Assembly (NCBI RefSeq): GCF_001482385.1
Contig: NZ_CP013611.1
Coordinates: 2,604,001 to 2,668,000 of the forward strand
Reading direction: 5' to 3'
Source of the DNA: Pseudoalteromonas rubra
GTDB taxonomy: Bacteria > Pseudomonadota > Gammaproteobacteria > Enterobacterales > Alteromonadaceae
Length of the DNA stretch: 64,000 nucleotides
Part shown: positions 46,479 through 55,643 of the stretch, piece after piece
Layout: every line of letters begins with the position of its first letter
Numbering within the stretch: the first letter of the stretch is position 1
Translations under genes and position numbers: made by a program
The notes under the pieces: model-generated
What the model was told of the DNA's origin: nothing
The model's database searches: none
The model's input: only the letters and a program-made list of their open reading frames with translations

Positions 46479-49400
46479 ATGAAGCGCTCGCAATTACACC
46501 AAATGGGCATTCTGACACTGTTTTGTACCGGGCTTTTAACGGGTTGCTCAGGCGATGGTGACGACACCACAAGCACAACACCTAAGCAAAATACGACCAC
46601 TGAACCACCAGCCCAGGATAACAGCGCCGATCAGCCAGATGCACCATCAGGCCAGGCCAGTTTGATCCCTTTTGACTATCAGCCCAGATTCGCGAACCGT
46701 AACCTCGCAGCGCGTCAGGTGGTCAATACACAATTCGTAAACGGAACGGGTAACGTCCTGTTCCCCGTTACACAACGTACCTACCGGGGTAATCTTACCG
46801 TTTCTCTGGATGCCATCACCGATCCGGAAGGCGTCAGCCGTGTGCTGCTGGGCTTTGACAATGCAGAGCAAGCACAGGTTTTATGCGATGGTAATTGCAG
46901 CGACCCATTCGCGTTTACCGAAACAGGCATTAACCCGGCTAATTTTGCGCAGCAGCCCGGCAGCCTGCAATTACAAGTCTGGGTAGAAGACAATGGTGGC
47001 AACCTGACCACAGTAGCCACCCAACAAATTAGCTGGTTGCCACGCAGTATCGCGTTTAACAGCACGCCACGCAGTGAAGGAAGCGCGGCACTGGATTGGC
47101 AACCGCTGCCCAGTTTCTTGCGTTATAACGCGTATCTGGCCGAATCACCCATTGATGATGTGCGCAACATTACCACCTTACCAGGTGGCCAGCGGGTCAT
47201 TGCCTTAACTGACTCAACACACACCTTCAGCGGCTTAGATCCACAAAAACACTATTACACCCGTATCACCGGCATTGATGGCAGTGGAGAAAGTGCCTTC
47301 AGCGAATCGCGTATGCTGGCGGCCTCCAACCTGATCACACCCGTCGCCGTTGCAGACAGCTTTAGTGGCGTTCAGTTTGAATCACTCTCGGGCAACCTGC
47401 TGAACAACGACAATGCCAATGGCCTGGAACCACTGACCTTAGTCACCACAGCAGTACGCGATCCACAAAACGGTACACTGACTCTATTTGCCGATGGGCG
47501 TTTTACTTATAACCCCCGGGAGAGCTTTTTTGGCACCGATGGTTTCCGCTATCGTATCGTAAATAGCCAGGGCGTCACCGCCGAGGCCGAAGTCACTTTA
47601 GTCATTGAGCGTGTTAATCAGGACCCGATCGCCTTTGACAATCACTATGCGCTGGAACAAAACAGCGAACTCACCGTCAGTGGCGCCGGGCTGCTCGTAA
47701 ATGACATAGACTTCGATGGCGATGCACTCACGGTGAACACCACGCCTGTCACCGATGTACAAAATGGTACCCTGACACTCAATGCCGATGGGAGTTTTAA
47801 CTACCAACCCAACTCTGACTTTATCGGCACAGACAGCTTTGAATATCGGGTAGAAGATGGCAATGGGGGCTCAAACACGGCCACTATCACACTGCTTATA
47901 GAAACCGAAGTCAGCAATTTTCCGCCTGTCGCAGTCAATGACAGTTATCAGACAAATGAGGATGAACAGCTGTTTGTCGACCTCCCTGGAGTACTGGAAA
48001 ATGACAGTGATGCAGATGAAGATACACTGACATTATCGATCATTGAGCAACCTCTGATGGGCACACTGGAGCTCAGTGACACAGGGAGTTTCCGCTATAC
48101 CCCGCAACAAAACAGTTATGGGCAAGACTATTTCGTCTATCAGATTGATGATGGTGCAGCCAATGTGCAGGCTTTTGTGCTGATTGAGGTCAGCGAAGTC
48201 AATGACGCGCCTTTGGCTAACGACGACAGCGTTGAAGTCGCACAAGGGCAACCCATCAGTATTTTAGTGGCAGCCAATGACCAGGATATTGATGGCAGTC
48301 TGAACCCAACCAGCCTGACGCTGCTCGAAGGGCCCAGTCATGGCGACGTGAGCCTGAGTAATGACCGCACCCATTTCGTTTATCAGAGCGAACCGGACTA
48401 CCGGGGTAGCGACAGTTTTACCTACCAAATTCAAGACGACAGGGGGGCAGCGTCCAATGTAGCCAGTGTCTTTATTGAGGTCACAGGAGACAACCAGCTA
48501 CCGGTTGCAGTGAATGACAGCGCCACAACGACTCAGGAGGTAGCGGTTGCCATAGACGTACTGGCTAATGACAGCGACAGTGACGGCAGCCTGAACTACA
48601 ACAGCCTCACTGTGGTCACCGCCCCGACCAACGGCAGCGTGACACTGGATACCGTAGAGCTGAGTGGCTTTATCTATACGCCGCAAAGCGGCTTCTCAGG
48701 CAGTGACTCTTTTACTTATCAGGTACAAGACAATGAAAGCGGCCTTTCTAACACCGCGACGGTCACCATTACGGTTGAACCACTTAATCAGCCACCGGTT
48801 GCCGTGAGTGACAGCGCCACAACGACTCAGGAGGTAGCGGTTGCCATAGACGTATTGGCCAATGACAGCGACAATGATGGCAGTCTGAACTACAACAGCC
48901 TCACTGTGGTCACCGCACCCACTAACGGCAGCGTGACGTTGGATACCGTGGAACTAAGCGGCTTTATCTATACGCCGCAAAGCGGCTTCTCAGGCAGTGA
49001 TTCATTTACGTATCAAGTGCAAGACAATGAAGGCAGTCTTTCCAATACTGCAACCGTCACCATTACGGTTGAACCACTGAATCAGCCACCAGTTGCGGTG
49101 AATGACAGCGCCTCTGTCGAAGTCGCCCAGTCTGTCACTATCACAGTGTTGGACAATGACAGTGATGCCGATGGCACACTGCAAGCCGGCACCGTCGAGA
49201 TAGTACAAAGTGCGCAAATGGGCACCACACAAGTCAGCAGCAGCGGGGAGATCATCTATTTTCATACCGGCACCTCAGAGGGAGAAGACAGCTTCACCTA
49301 TCGAGTGCAAGACAACCAGGGAGCAGCCTCCAACACTGCCACCGTGACCGTTACTATCACAGCGCCGGATACCACCCCGGTGGCCGTCAATGACAGTGCA

Positions 49401-52400
49401 CAAACCGATAAAAATGAGAGTGTGGGCATCGCCATCCTGAACAATGATCAGGCCAAAGGACGCGATCTGCTGATCAATAGCATTATGGTTGTTACTGAAC
49501 CGTCCCATGGCAGTGTCTCAATAGATTCAGCCAATGGCACAGCCCTGTACGTCCCCCAGTTTAACTTCGTCGGCAGTGATAGTTTTGGTTACGTGGTGAG
49601 CAACGACCTGGCCGAAACTTCCAACGTTGCGACGGTCACCATCACCGTAAACGACAAAAACTACGCCCCCACTGTAGAGCCCGGTTCAACAGAAATCGAG
49701 ACGGATATCAGCAGTGGAACGCTTGTGTTGCAGATCAGCGCCTCTGATCCAGATGGCGACTCCCTCACTTATCAGCTGTCGGGTAACAATGCGACAATTT
49801 TCTCGGTCGATACAGATGGTAAAGTCACTGTTGCCGATGCCGAGCTGCTGGCCAGCAATGGAGAGCAAACCTATACCCTGACCGTGACAGTCTGTGACTC
49901 TGGTACACCTCAGCTTTGTGCACAAAGCGAGATCACTATATCCGTCACACAAGCTGCGCCGAGCTATATTGCCTCCAAGCGCAGCGAGTTTGGTGATGAT
50001 GGTAGCCTGATGGTCGTGCTTAATGCCAGCCAGGAATTTCATACACCCGGACAAACTCTGCTGCAGGCCGACGGCAAAATCATTAGTGTCGGATCGGTGG
50101 GTCATCTCAATGACCTTGCCGGGCGCAATATTCACCGTGCTTATGTCAGCAGACAGCTCAGCGACGGTCGCCCGGATCGTACTTTTGCGGCTTATGGCAA
50201 CTTCCAGAGTAATTTTAATATCGAAGTCGAGTCTGTCCCACAGGATGTCTGGGCAAAAATAGCAGCAGTTGATGAACAGGGACGTATTTATGTGGCAGGT
50301 TACGTCAATTTCTTAAGCTCACAGCAATTACTCGTATTCCGTTTGCTCGGCGATGGGTCACTGGATACCAGCTATGCCAATGGCAATGGGTATATGACCT
50401 TACCTTTGGGCAGCAATGTTTTTGTTACCCCCGTTGCCATTGCGCTGGAAGACAATGAAACCCTCACTGTCTTGAGTAATATCAGAGCCACCAGCACCGC
50501 CACAACAGGCACAGTGACACTATCTAGGATCACAGCTCAGGGCGAGGTCACCACCACCCAAACGCTGGCTGAAACGCCCACCAAGAATGCACGGGGCATG
50601 GTCACTTTGCCTTCTGGAGACTATCTGGTGTACGGCGAGATCACTTCGACCGAAACGGGTGAGGATGTAATGTTAATGCGCCTCACACAAAGCACGCTGG
50701 CTCCGGATAGCAGCTTTCAGAACAATGGGCTGCTACAGCTCAACATCACCCCTGTTGATGGTGAGCTACCGGGCACGTTATACAATGATACGGCCCGACA
50801 GGTGATTCTGAAAGACAGTAACACGTTACTGGTGACCGGTCTGACTACGTACGACCCATTCGAGGATCTGCGATCTGTTTATCTATTACAATTAACAACA
50901 GACGGCGTGCTCGACACAGCCTTTGCAGGCAGTGGTTTGCGCACCTACCCGGTTAACGAGCTACCATCAGACTCGTCTTTGGATCTGACTTTCCATAGCG
51001 CTTCTGGTTTATCTCTGCTCACCGAAGGCGATAACTATTATATCGCGCTGAACCGGACTGATGGACCGGACGAACAAGTGGTGCAAATCATCAAAGTAGG
51101 TCTGAGCGGCGCGGTTGACACCAGCTGGTTGCCAGGCAGTAATGGATTTAGTATCTACCATGCTAACGGGCTAAAACTTTCGAATATGCTACAGACTCAA
51201 AGCGGGTTATTACTTAGCGGACAAAAGAGCACTCAATTGAATGCTGACACTGTAGCCCACCAATGGCTTGCTGAAGTCACAACAAGCGCCGAGTTTAACC
51301 AAAGCTTTGCATCATTTGGGCAAGGCTTGGTTAATGTTGGTCGTCGAGACGAAACCTTTGCCGTCGGGCAAATATCCACCTTTAGTGCGTCACTGGGGCA
51401 CCTACTGCTTGGGGGCCAGGCAGCAACCTGGCAAAGTACACCACAAGCCGTGCCCTACGTACTCAAACTGGATGCCTCAGGCCAGCGAACCAACACATTT
51501 GGTAATTTGGGTCTGACATCCACACTGCCCTCAACCAGTATGGGGGCCATGTCCAGTGCCACAGTTGGCGCGATTAATGAAGACAGTACAGGTGCTGTCA
51601 TGCTGAGTGCATCCGGCAATGTGTCTGTTTCTATCGGCGACGAACAAGCTATTGCGACGGTAAACAAGTTCAGTAACCTGGGCGCATTGGATAGTAGTTT
51701 TGCCAATAATGGTGTGCTGAGCCTGATTGCCAGCGAGTATCAAGCAGAGTCTACTGCACTAGAGCTAACTCAGCTAACAACGCTGCCGAGTGGGAATATT
51801 CTGGCCCTTGGCCAGGCAACCACCAGTTGTTATGTGCACAGTATGGCCTTTGTCATCCCCAGCTCTGGAAGCTTGCCTGATCACTTTAATTACCCCATTC
51901 CTAGTGGTTACAGTTGCAGCCCCAATGCACATAAAGTGTCTATGATCCATACTGTAGGAAGTAGCCTGGTCGGCGTTGGCCAAAGTCAACCGGGGCCGAC
52001 GGCACCTCAACTGCTACTCGCCAAAGCCAATGAAGCAGGCGTCCCAGATACCAGCTTCGGCACAGACGGCCTGGCGTTACTCGATATCGGTCTGAGTGTG
52101 GGTGACGACATCACCATGAGGGGCTCAGTGGTGGATGCCAGCCAGGGCTTTATTGTCTTTGGCCATGCAGGCACAAAGAACTTTATCGTTCGGGTGACTA
52201 GTGCAGGCGCACTGGATACCAGCTTTGCGGATGGTGGTGTACTGATGTTTGAACAAATATCCGGTGAAGCTGTGCTGATCAACCAGGCCTGGATCGAAAG
52301 CAACGGTAAATTATTGTTGTTCGCCCAGGCAAGCAGCTCTAAATCCCTGTATGTCGGTCAGCTATTACTGAGTGAATCACCGGGAAGCTGGGATACCAGT

Positions 52401-52556
52401 TTCGATGAAGATGGCACACAGCTATTCAATAGCGCAGTCAGCGGTGAGCTGAAAACCGTCATACAGCACAACAGCAGTACAGAGTTTACCTTTGTGTTGC
52501 AACAGTCCTCGCCCGCCAGGGTGAGTTTACAAGCCGGCCAGGTCGTTCAACAGTGA
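46479..52556 (+). CDS. Giant lipoprotein: cadherin-like repeats plus delta-60 propeller
   Basis: 2025 residues. Lipobox LLTGC (Cys23) after a signal peptide, then a low-complexity Thr/Gln/Asp stretch and a fibronectin-like segment (about 195-285). Eight bacterial cadherin/VCBS-like Ig modules of about 95 residues follow (about 290-1060), each with a VNDS...LANDSDxDG start and a SDSFTYQVQDN end. One more cadherin domain (about 1065-1150) is next. The last 850 residues carry repeated xDTSFxxxG motifs (LDTSYANGNG, LDTAFAGSG, PDTSFGTDG, LDTSFADGG), typical of delta-60 repeats forming a propeller. Modules five and six are near-identical at DNA level. I infer a surface adhesin exported with help of the Slam-like protein. 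GGGGGATGGGGG precedes the ATG. Confidence 0.85.
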   Translation: MKRSQLHQMGILTLFCTGLLTGCSGDGDDTTSTTPKQNTTTEPPAQDNSADQPDAPSGQASLIPFDYQPRFANRNLAARQVVNTQFVNGTGNVLFPVTQRTYRGNLTVSLDAITDPEGVSRVLLGFDNAEQAQVLCDGNCSDPFAFTETGINPANFAQQPGSLQLQVWVEDNGGNLTTVATQQISWLPRSIAFNSTPRSEGSAALDWQPLPSFLRYNAYLAESPIDDVRNITTLPGGQRVIALTDSTHTFSGLDPQKHYYTRITGIDGSGESAFSESRMLAASNLITPVAVADSFSGVQFESLSGNLLNNDNANGLEPLTLVTTAVRDPQNGTLTLFADGRFTYNPRESFFGTDGFRYRIVNSQGVTAEAEVTLVIERVNQDPIAFDNHYALEQNSELTVSGAGLLVNDIDFDGDALTVNTTPVTDVQNGTLTLNADGSFNYQPNSDFIGTDSFEYRVEDGNGGSNTATITLLIETEVSNFPPVAVNDSYQTNEDEQLFVDLPGVLENDSDADEDTLTLSIIEQPLMGTLELSDTGSFRYTPQQNSYGQDYFVYQIDDGAANVQAFVLIEVSEVNDAPLANDDSVEVAQGQPISILVAANDQDIDGSLNPTSLTLLEGPSHGDVSLSNDRTHFVYQSEPDYRGSDSFTYQIQDDRGAASNVASVFIEVTGDNQLPVAVNDSATTTQEVAVAIDVLANDSDSDGSLNYNSLTVVTAPTNGSVTLDTVELSGFIYTPQSGFSGSDSFTYQVQDNESGLSNTATVTITVEPLNQPPVAVSDSATTTQEVAVAIDVLANDSDNDGSLNYNSLTVVTAPTNGSVTLDTVELSGFIYTPQSGFSGSDSFTYQVQDNEGSLSNTATVTITVEPLNQPPVAVNDSASVEVAQSVTITVLDNDSDADGTLQAGTVEIVQSAQMGTTQVSSSGEIIYFHTGTSEGEDSFTYRVQDNQGAASNTATVTVTITAPDTTPVAVNDSAQTDKNESVGIAILNNDQAKGRDLLINSIMVVTEPSHGSVSIDSANGTALYVPQFNFVGSDSFGYVVSNDLAETSNVATVTITVNDKNYAPTVEPGSTEIETDISSGTLVLQISASDPDGDSLTYQLSGNNATIFSVDTDGKVTVADAELLASNGEQTYTLTVTVCDSGTPQLCAQSEITISVTQAAPSYIASKRSEFGDDGSLMVVLNASQEFHTPGQTLLQADGKIISVGSVGHLNDLAGRNIHRAYVSRQLSDGRPDRTFAAYGNFQSNFNIEVESVPQDVWAKIAAVDEQGRIYVAGYVNFLSSQQLLVFRLLGDGSLDTSYANGNGYMTLPLGSNVFVTPVAIALEDNETLTVLSNIRATSTATTGTVTLSRITAQGEVTTTQTLAETPTKNARGMVTLPSGDYLVYGEITSTETGEDVMLMRLTQSTLAPDSSFQNNGLLQLNITPVDGELPGTLYNDTARQVILKDSNTLLVTGLTTYDPFEDLRSVYLLQLTTDGVLDTAFAGSGLRTYPVNELPSDSSLDLTFHSASGLSLLTEGDNYYIALNRTDGPDEQVVQIIKVGLSGAVDTSWLPGSNGFSIYHANGLKLSNMLQTQSGLLLSGQKSTQLNADTVAHQWLAEVTTSAEFNQSFASFGQGLVNVGRRDETFAVGQISTFSASLGHLLLGGQAATWQSTPQAVPYVLKLDASGQRTNTFGNLGLTSTLPSTSMGAMSSATVGAINEDSTGAVMLSASGNVSVSIGDEQAIATVNKFSNLGALDSSFANNGVLSLIASEYQAESTALELTQLTTLPSGNILALGQATTSCYVHSMAFVIPSSGSLPDHFNYPIPSGYSCSPNAHKVSMIHTVGSSLVGVGQSQPGPTAPQLLLAKANEAGVPDTSFGTDGLALLDIGLSVGDDITMRGSVVDASQGFIVFGHAGTKNFIVRVTSAGALDTSFADGGVLMFEQISGEAVLINQAWIESNGKLLLFAQASSSKSLYVGQLLLSESPGSWDTSFDEDGTQLFNSAVSGELKTVIQHNSSTEFTFVLQQSSPARVSLQAGQVVQQ
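48503..49090 (+). repeat. Recent 294-bp tandem duplication within the adhesin gene
   Basis: Two adjacent units, offset exactly 294 nt (98 codons), share long identical stretches. For example the block beginning ACAGCGCCACAACGACTCAG occurs at 48517 and 48811. They differ at scattered, mostly third-position bases. Confidence 0.85.
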
Positions 52557-52589
52557 CGAAGTAAGTTAGCAGTCACCAAAGGGTTAGGT

Positions 52590-53408
52590 ATGAAAATAAA
52601 GTTTTATGGTGTGCGGGGGTCCACCCCCACACCGGGGCCAACAACCGTCCATTATGGCGGTAACACTGTGTGTGTAACCCTTGAAAGCGATGCTGGTAAA
52701 CGTATGATCCTGGATGCGGGGACCGGGCTCAGAATACTGGGCCAGGAGTTGATGCATACCCGTCAGCCTTTTTACATCTTACTAAGCCACAACCATTGGG
52801 ATCATATTCAGGGCTTTCCGTTTTTCATTCCCGCCTACATTACCAAACGCCAGATCACCATTGTACCTGGTGTCACAGAAGAGCATGCCCCTGATGCCAT
52901 TTTAAAGCAAATGCAGGGGAGTTATTTTCCTGTACCACACAACACCTTAGCGGCTGATATTCAGATAACCCCACAAGTACAGGACCAGTGGCAATATGAG
53001 GACTTCAACATTCGCCGCTGCGCGATGAACCATCCAGGTGGTGGCAGTGCTTACCGCATTGCGGCTGACGGTATCGACGTGGTATACGCCACGGACAATG
53101 AGCTGAACCCGCCTGGCCTGCCCGTTACGTCATTTCAGCAGTGGGTTGATTTTGTTAAAGACGCAGACTATTTGATCCACGATGGCCAGTTTGTACCGGA
53201 TGATTACCCGCTCAAACACGGCTGGGGACATTCACTGATCAAAGATGCGCTGCTTCTTGCCGAACAAGGGGCCGTAAAGCATCTTGTGCTGATCAGCCAT
53301 GATCCGGACCGCAGCGATGCAGCACTGGATCAGATAGCCGCTGACATTCAGCGCCAGAACCGGCCTTTCAAAACCATTCTGGCTCGCGAGGGATTAACAC
53401 TGCCATGA
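52590..53408 (+). CDS. MBL-fold hydrolase, possible cyclic-nucleotide phosphodiesterase
   Basis: 272 residues. Zinc site LLSHNHWDHIQG (His67, His69, Asp71, His72), plus NHPGGG, a DGQF metal-ligand segment and a late GWGHS. The start MKIKFYGVRGSTPTPGP matches PhnP/cyclic phosphodiesterase-like MBL proteins. Since its stop overlaps the start of a nucleotide cyclase by 4 bases, a role in degrading the cyclase product is attractive, but unproven. Confidence 0.83.
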   Translation: MKIKFYGVRGSTPTPGPTTVHYGGNTVCVTLESDAGKRMILDAGTGLRILGQELMHTRQPFYILLSHNHWDHIQGFPFFIPAYITKRQITIVPGVTEEHAPDAILKQMQGSYFPVPHNTLAADIQITPQVQDQWQYEDFNIRRCAMNHPGGGSAYRIAADGIDVVYATDNELNPPGLPVTSFQQWVDFVKDADYLIHDGQFVPDDYPLKHGWGHSLIKDALLLAEQGAVKHLVLISHDPDRSDAALDQIAADIQRQNRPFKTILAREGLTLP

Positions 53409-55633
53409 GCCTTCCGCGATTATGGCGTAAATATTATCAGCAATGGCTATGCGGCCTCTTTCTTATCGCTCTGTTTATCGCCTTGCAATTGCTCACATTA
53501 TCCCCGGCCTCGCCCTATGGCGACGCTTTAAAACGCCTGGAAGGCCTGGGCTACGACTTGCGTTTGAAGTCGACTCTGTCTCTGCAATCGCGCTCTTTTT
53601 TACCCATTGTGATTGTCGATATCGATGAACCCAGTCTCAAACAAGTCGGCCGCTTCCCCTGGAGCCGCCATGTGATGGCACGTTTACAATCTCAGCTGGC
53701 AGATGCGGGCGTAGCCGTCATTGCCTACGACATCTTATTTTCAGAACCGGAACTGAACCCGGCCCGGCAAGTGCTCAGCCATCTTGATACGCAAACCTCA
53801 GCCAATGTCTCCCACACGTTACACGCTCTGGCCCCAACCATAGATGCCGACAAAGCATTTGCCAGCCGCTTACAGGAAACCGACACTGTACTTGGCCTGC
53901 TGTTCGAACATCAGCCTGATATTCTCGTCGGCACGTTACCAGAGACCATTTTTTTCAGTGCCATTCCTGCTACCGTGTTGCCCGTCCCGGCCTTTGCCGG
54001 ACATGTTGCCAATGTCTCAGCATTACAACAAAACAGCCCGGGCAGTGGCTTTATAAACAGCGCCCCGGATAGCGATGGTTTCATTCGTAACTCGATGCTA
54101 TTGGCCAAGCACCAGGGACAGCTTTATCCTGCATTGGCGCTGGAAGCAGCGCGACTCTATACCATGGCTGAACAAGTCGAGGTGGTCACTAAACCCTTTG
54201 GCACCGGGCACAGCGTTGAGGGAATACGCCTGGGTACAGCGCTTATTCCAACAGATGACTACGGCCGCGTCAACGTCCCTTATCGGGGCCCAGCCTTCAG
54301 CTTTCCATATGTCTCTGCAGCTGACGTTCTGAACGGCCAGATAGACCCGGAGCTGTTTGATCAGGCCATTATCTTTGTCGGTACGTCCGCGGTTGGTCAT
54401 GCCGATCTACGAACGACGCCTGTGGGTGTCCAATATCCCGGTGTTGAGGTGCACGCTAACGTGCTAGAGGGCCTGGTTTTTCCAGAGTTGTTACCGAGCA
54501 GACCCAACTGGATGGATGGGGCTGTGATTATGCTATTGCTGTTACTGGGCCTCCTGTGCGTATTTATTTTGCCGCGCCTCGAAGTATTAGGTATTGCAGT
54601 CTTTACCCTCTGTGTGAGCGGGTTGTTTATCGCACTGAGTGCGTATTTATGGGTCAAACTCAGGCTGGATTTACCTCAAGTTGCGGTACTGACCATGTTG
54701 ATTAGCCAAGCCATGATCCTGGGCAGCCTGGGGTTTGTCAGGGAGCACAAAGAGCGACTCCAGATAAAATCGATTTTCGATCAATATGTCCCGCCTGCCC
54801 ATATTCAGGCGATGTTAGACAACCCGGACAGTGTGTCTATGGAAGGGGAAAAACGTGATATCACCGTGCTGTTTGCTGATATTCGCTCCTTTACCACTAT
54901 CTCTGAATCCCTGGATGCAGGTCGGCTCAAGTCTTATCTCAATCAGTATTTCTCGCCCATAACACGGATCATCTTCGAGCATCAGGGCACCATAGACAAA
55001 TATGTGGGCGACATGGTGATGGCATTTTGGAATGCCCCCCTGCCAGTTCAGAAGCACCCCGAACTGGCGGTACGCTGTGCCATGGCGATGCAAGAGCAGG
55101 TAGATGCTCTGCAAGAACCCATGCGTCAGCAATCATTGCCTCCGTTTAAAATTGGGATTGGGCTCAATACCGGTGATATGAATGTGGGAGACATGGGTTC
55201 TGAATATCGTCGCGCCTATACCGTACTCGGCGACGCCGTGAATTTGGGCTCCCGGCTTGAAGGTCTGACTAAATACTATGGGGTGGGCATTCTCATCAAT
55301 GAAACGACGCATGCGCAATGCCCAGACCTGGTATGTCGCCCCATTGACAAGGTCAAGGTCAAAGGCAAAAACCAGGCCGTCACGGTATATGAACCGATTT
55401 GCAGTCACGAGGCATTAACCCCAGATATACGTGAAGAACTGGACGCCCATGAACAAGCCTGGTCACTTTATTTATCACAACAATGGCAGCAGGCTCAGGC
55501 AGCTTTTACTAAACTTAAAGAACGCTCACCAGAGCGAAAAATCTATACGCTACTTAGTGAGCGGATCTTGGTCTTACAGGCTAACCCGCCCGGTGAGCAG
55601 TGGGATGGCAGCTACACCCATACATCGAAATAG
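53405..55633 (+). CDS. CHASE2-domain class III nucleotide cyclase
   Basis: 742 residues. One N-terminal helix (about 15-33), a large extracytoplasmic CHASE2 domain (about 40-365, PIVIVDIDEPSLKQVGRFPWSR), three helices (about 372-450) and a cytoplasmic class III cyclase domain (about 475-640). Metal aspartates are in LFADIRSF and DKYVGDMV, with the lysine before YVGD and transition-state residues in DAVNLGSRLE, so it is predicted active. Lys plus a Thr in the purine-recognition positions (YTVLGD) points to cAMP more than cGMP. It is coupled to the MBL gene upstream and followed by the HD-GYP gene after 10 nt. Confidence 0.9.
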   Translation: MSLPRLWRKYYQQWLCGLFLIALFIALQLLTLSPASPYGDALKRLEGLGYDLRLKSTLSLQSRSFLPIVIVDIDEPSLKQVGRFPWSRHVMARLQSQLADAGVAVIAYDILFSEPELNPARQVLSHLDTQTSANVSHTLHALAPTIDADKAFASRLQETDTVLGLLFEHQPDILVGTLPETIFFSAIPATVLPVPAFAGHVANVSALQQNSPGSGFINSAPDSDGFIRNSMLLAKHQGQLYPALALEAARLYTMAEQVEVVTKPFGTGHSVEGIRLGTALIPTDDYGRVNVPYRGPAFSFPYVSAADVLNGQIDPELFDQAIIFVGTSAVGHADLRTTPVGVQYPGVEVHANVLEGLVFPELLPSRPNWMDGAVIMLLLLLGLLCVFILPRLEVLGIAVFTLCVSGLFIALSAYLWVKLRLDLPQVAVLTMLISQAMILGSLGFVREHKERLQIKSIFDQYVPPAHIQAMLDNPDSVSMEGEKRDITVLFADIRSFTTISESLDAGRLKSYLNQYFSPITRIIFEHQGTIDKYVGDMVMAFWNAPLPVQKHPELAVRCAMAMQEQVDALQEPMRQQSLPPFKIGIGLNTGDMNVGDMGSEYRRAYTVLGDAVNLGSRLEGLTKYYGVGILINETTHAQCPDLVCRPIDKVKVKGKNQAVTVYEPICSHEALTPDIREELDAHEQAWSLYLSQQWQQAQAAFTKLKERSPERKIYTLLSERILVLQANPPGEQWDGSYTHTSK

Positions 55634-55643
55634 CAGGTGAGTT

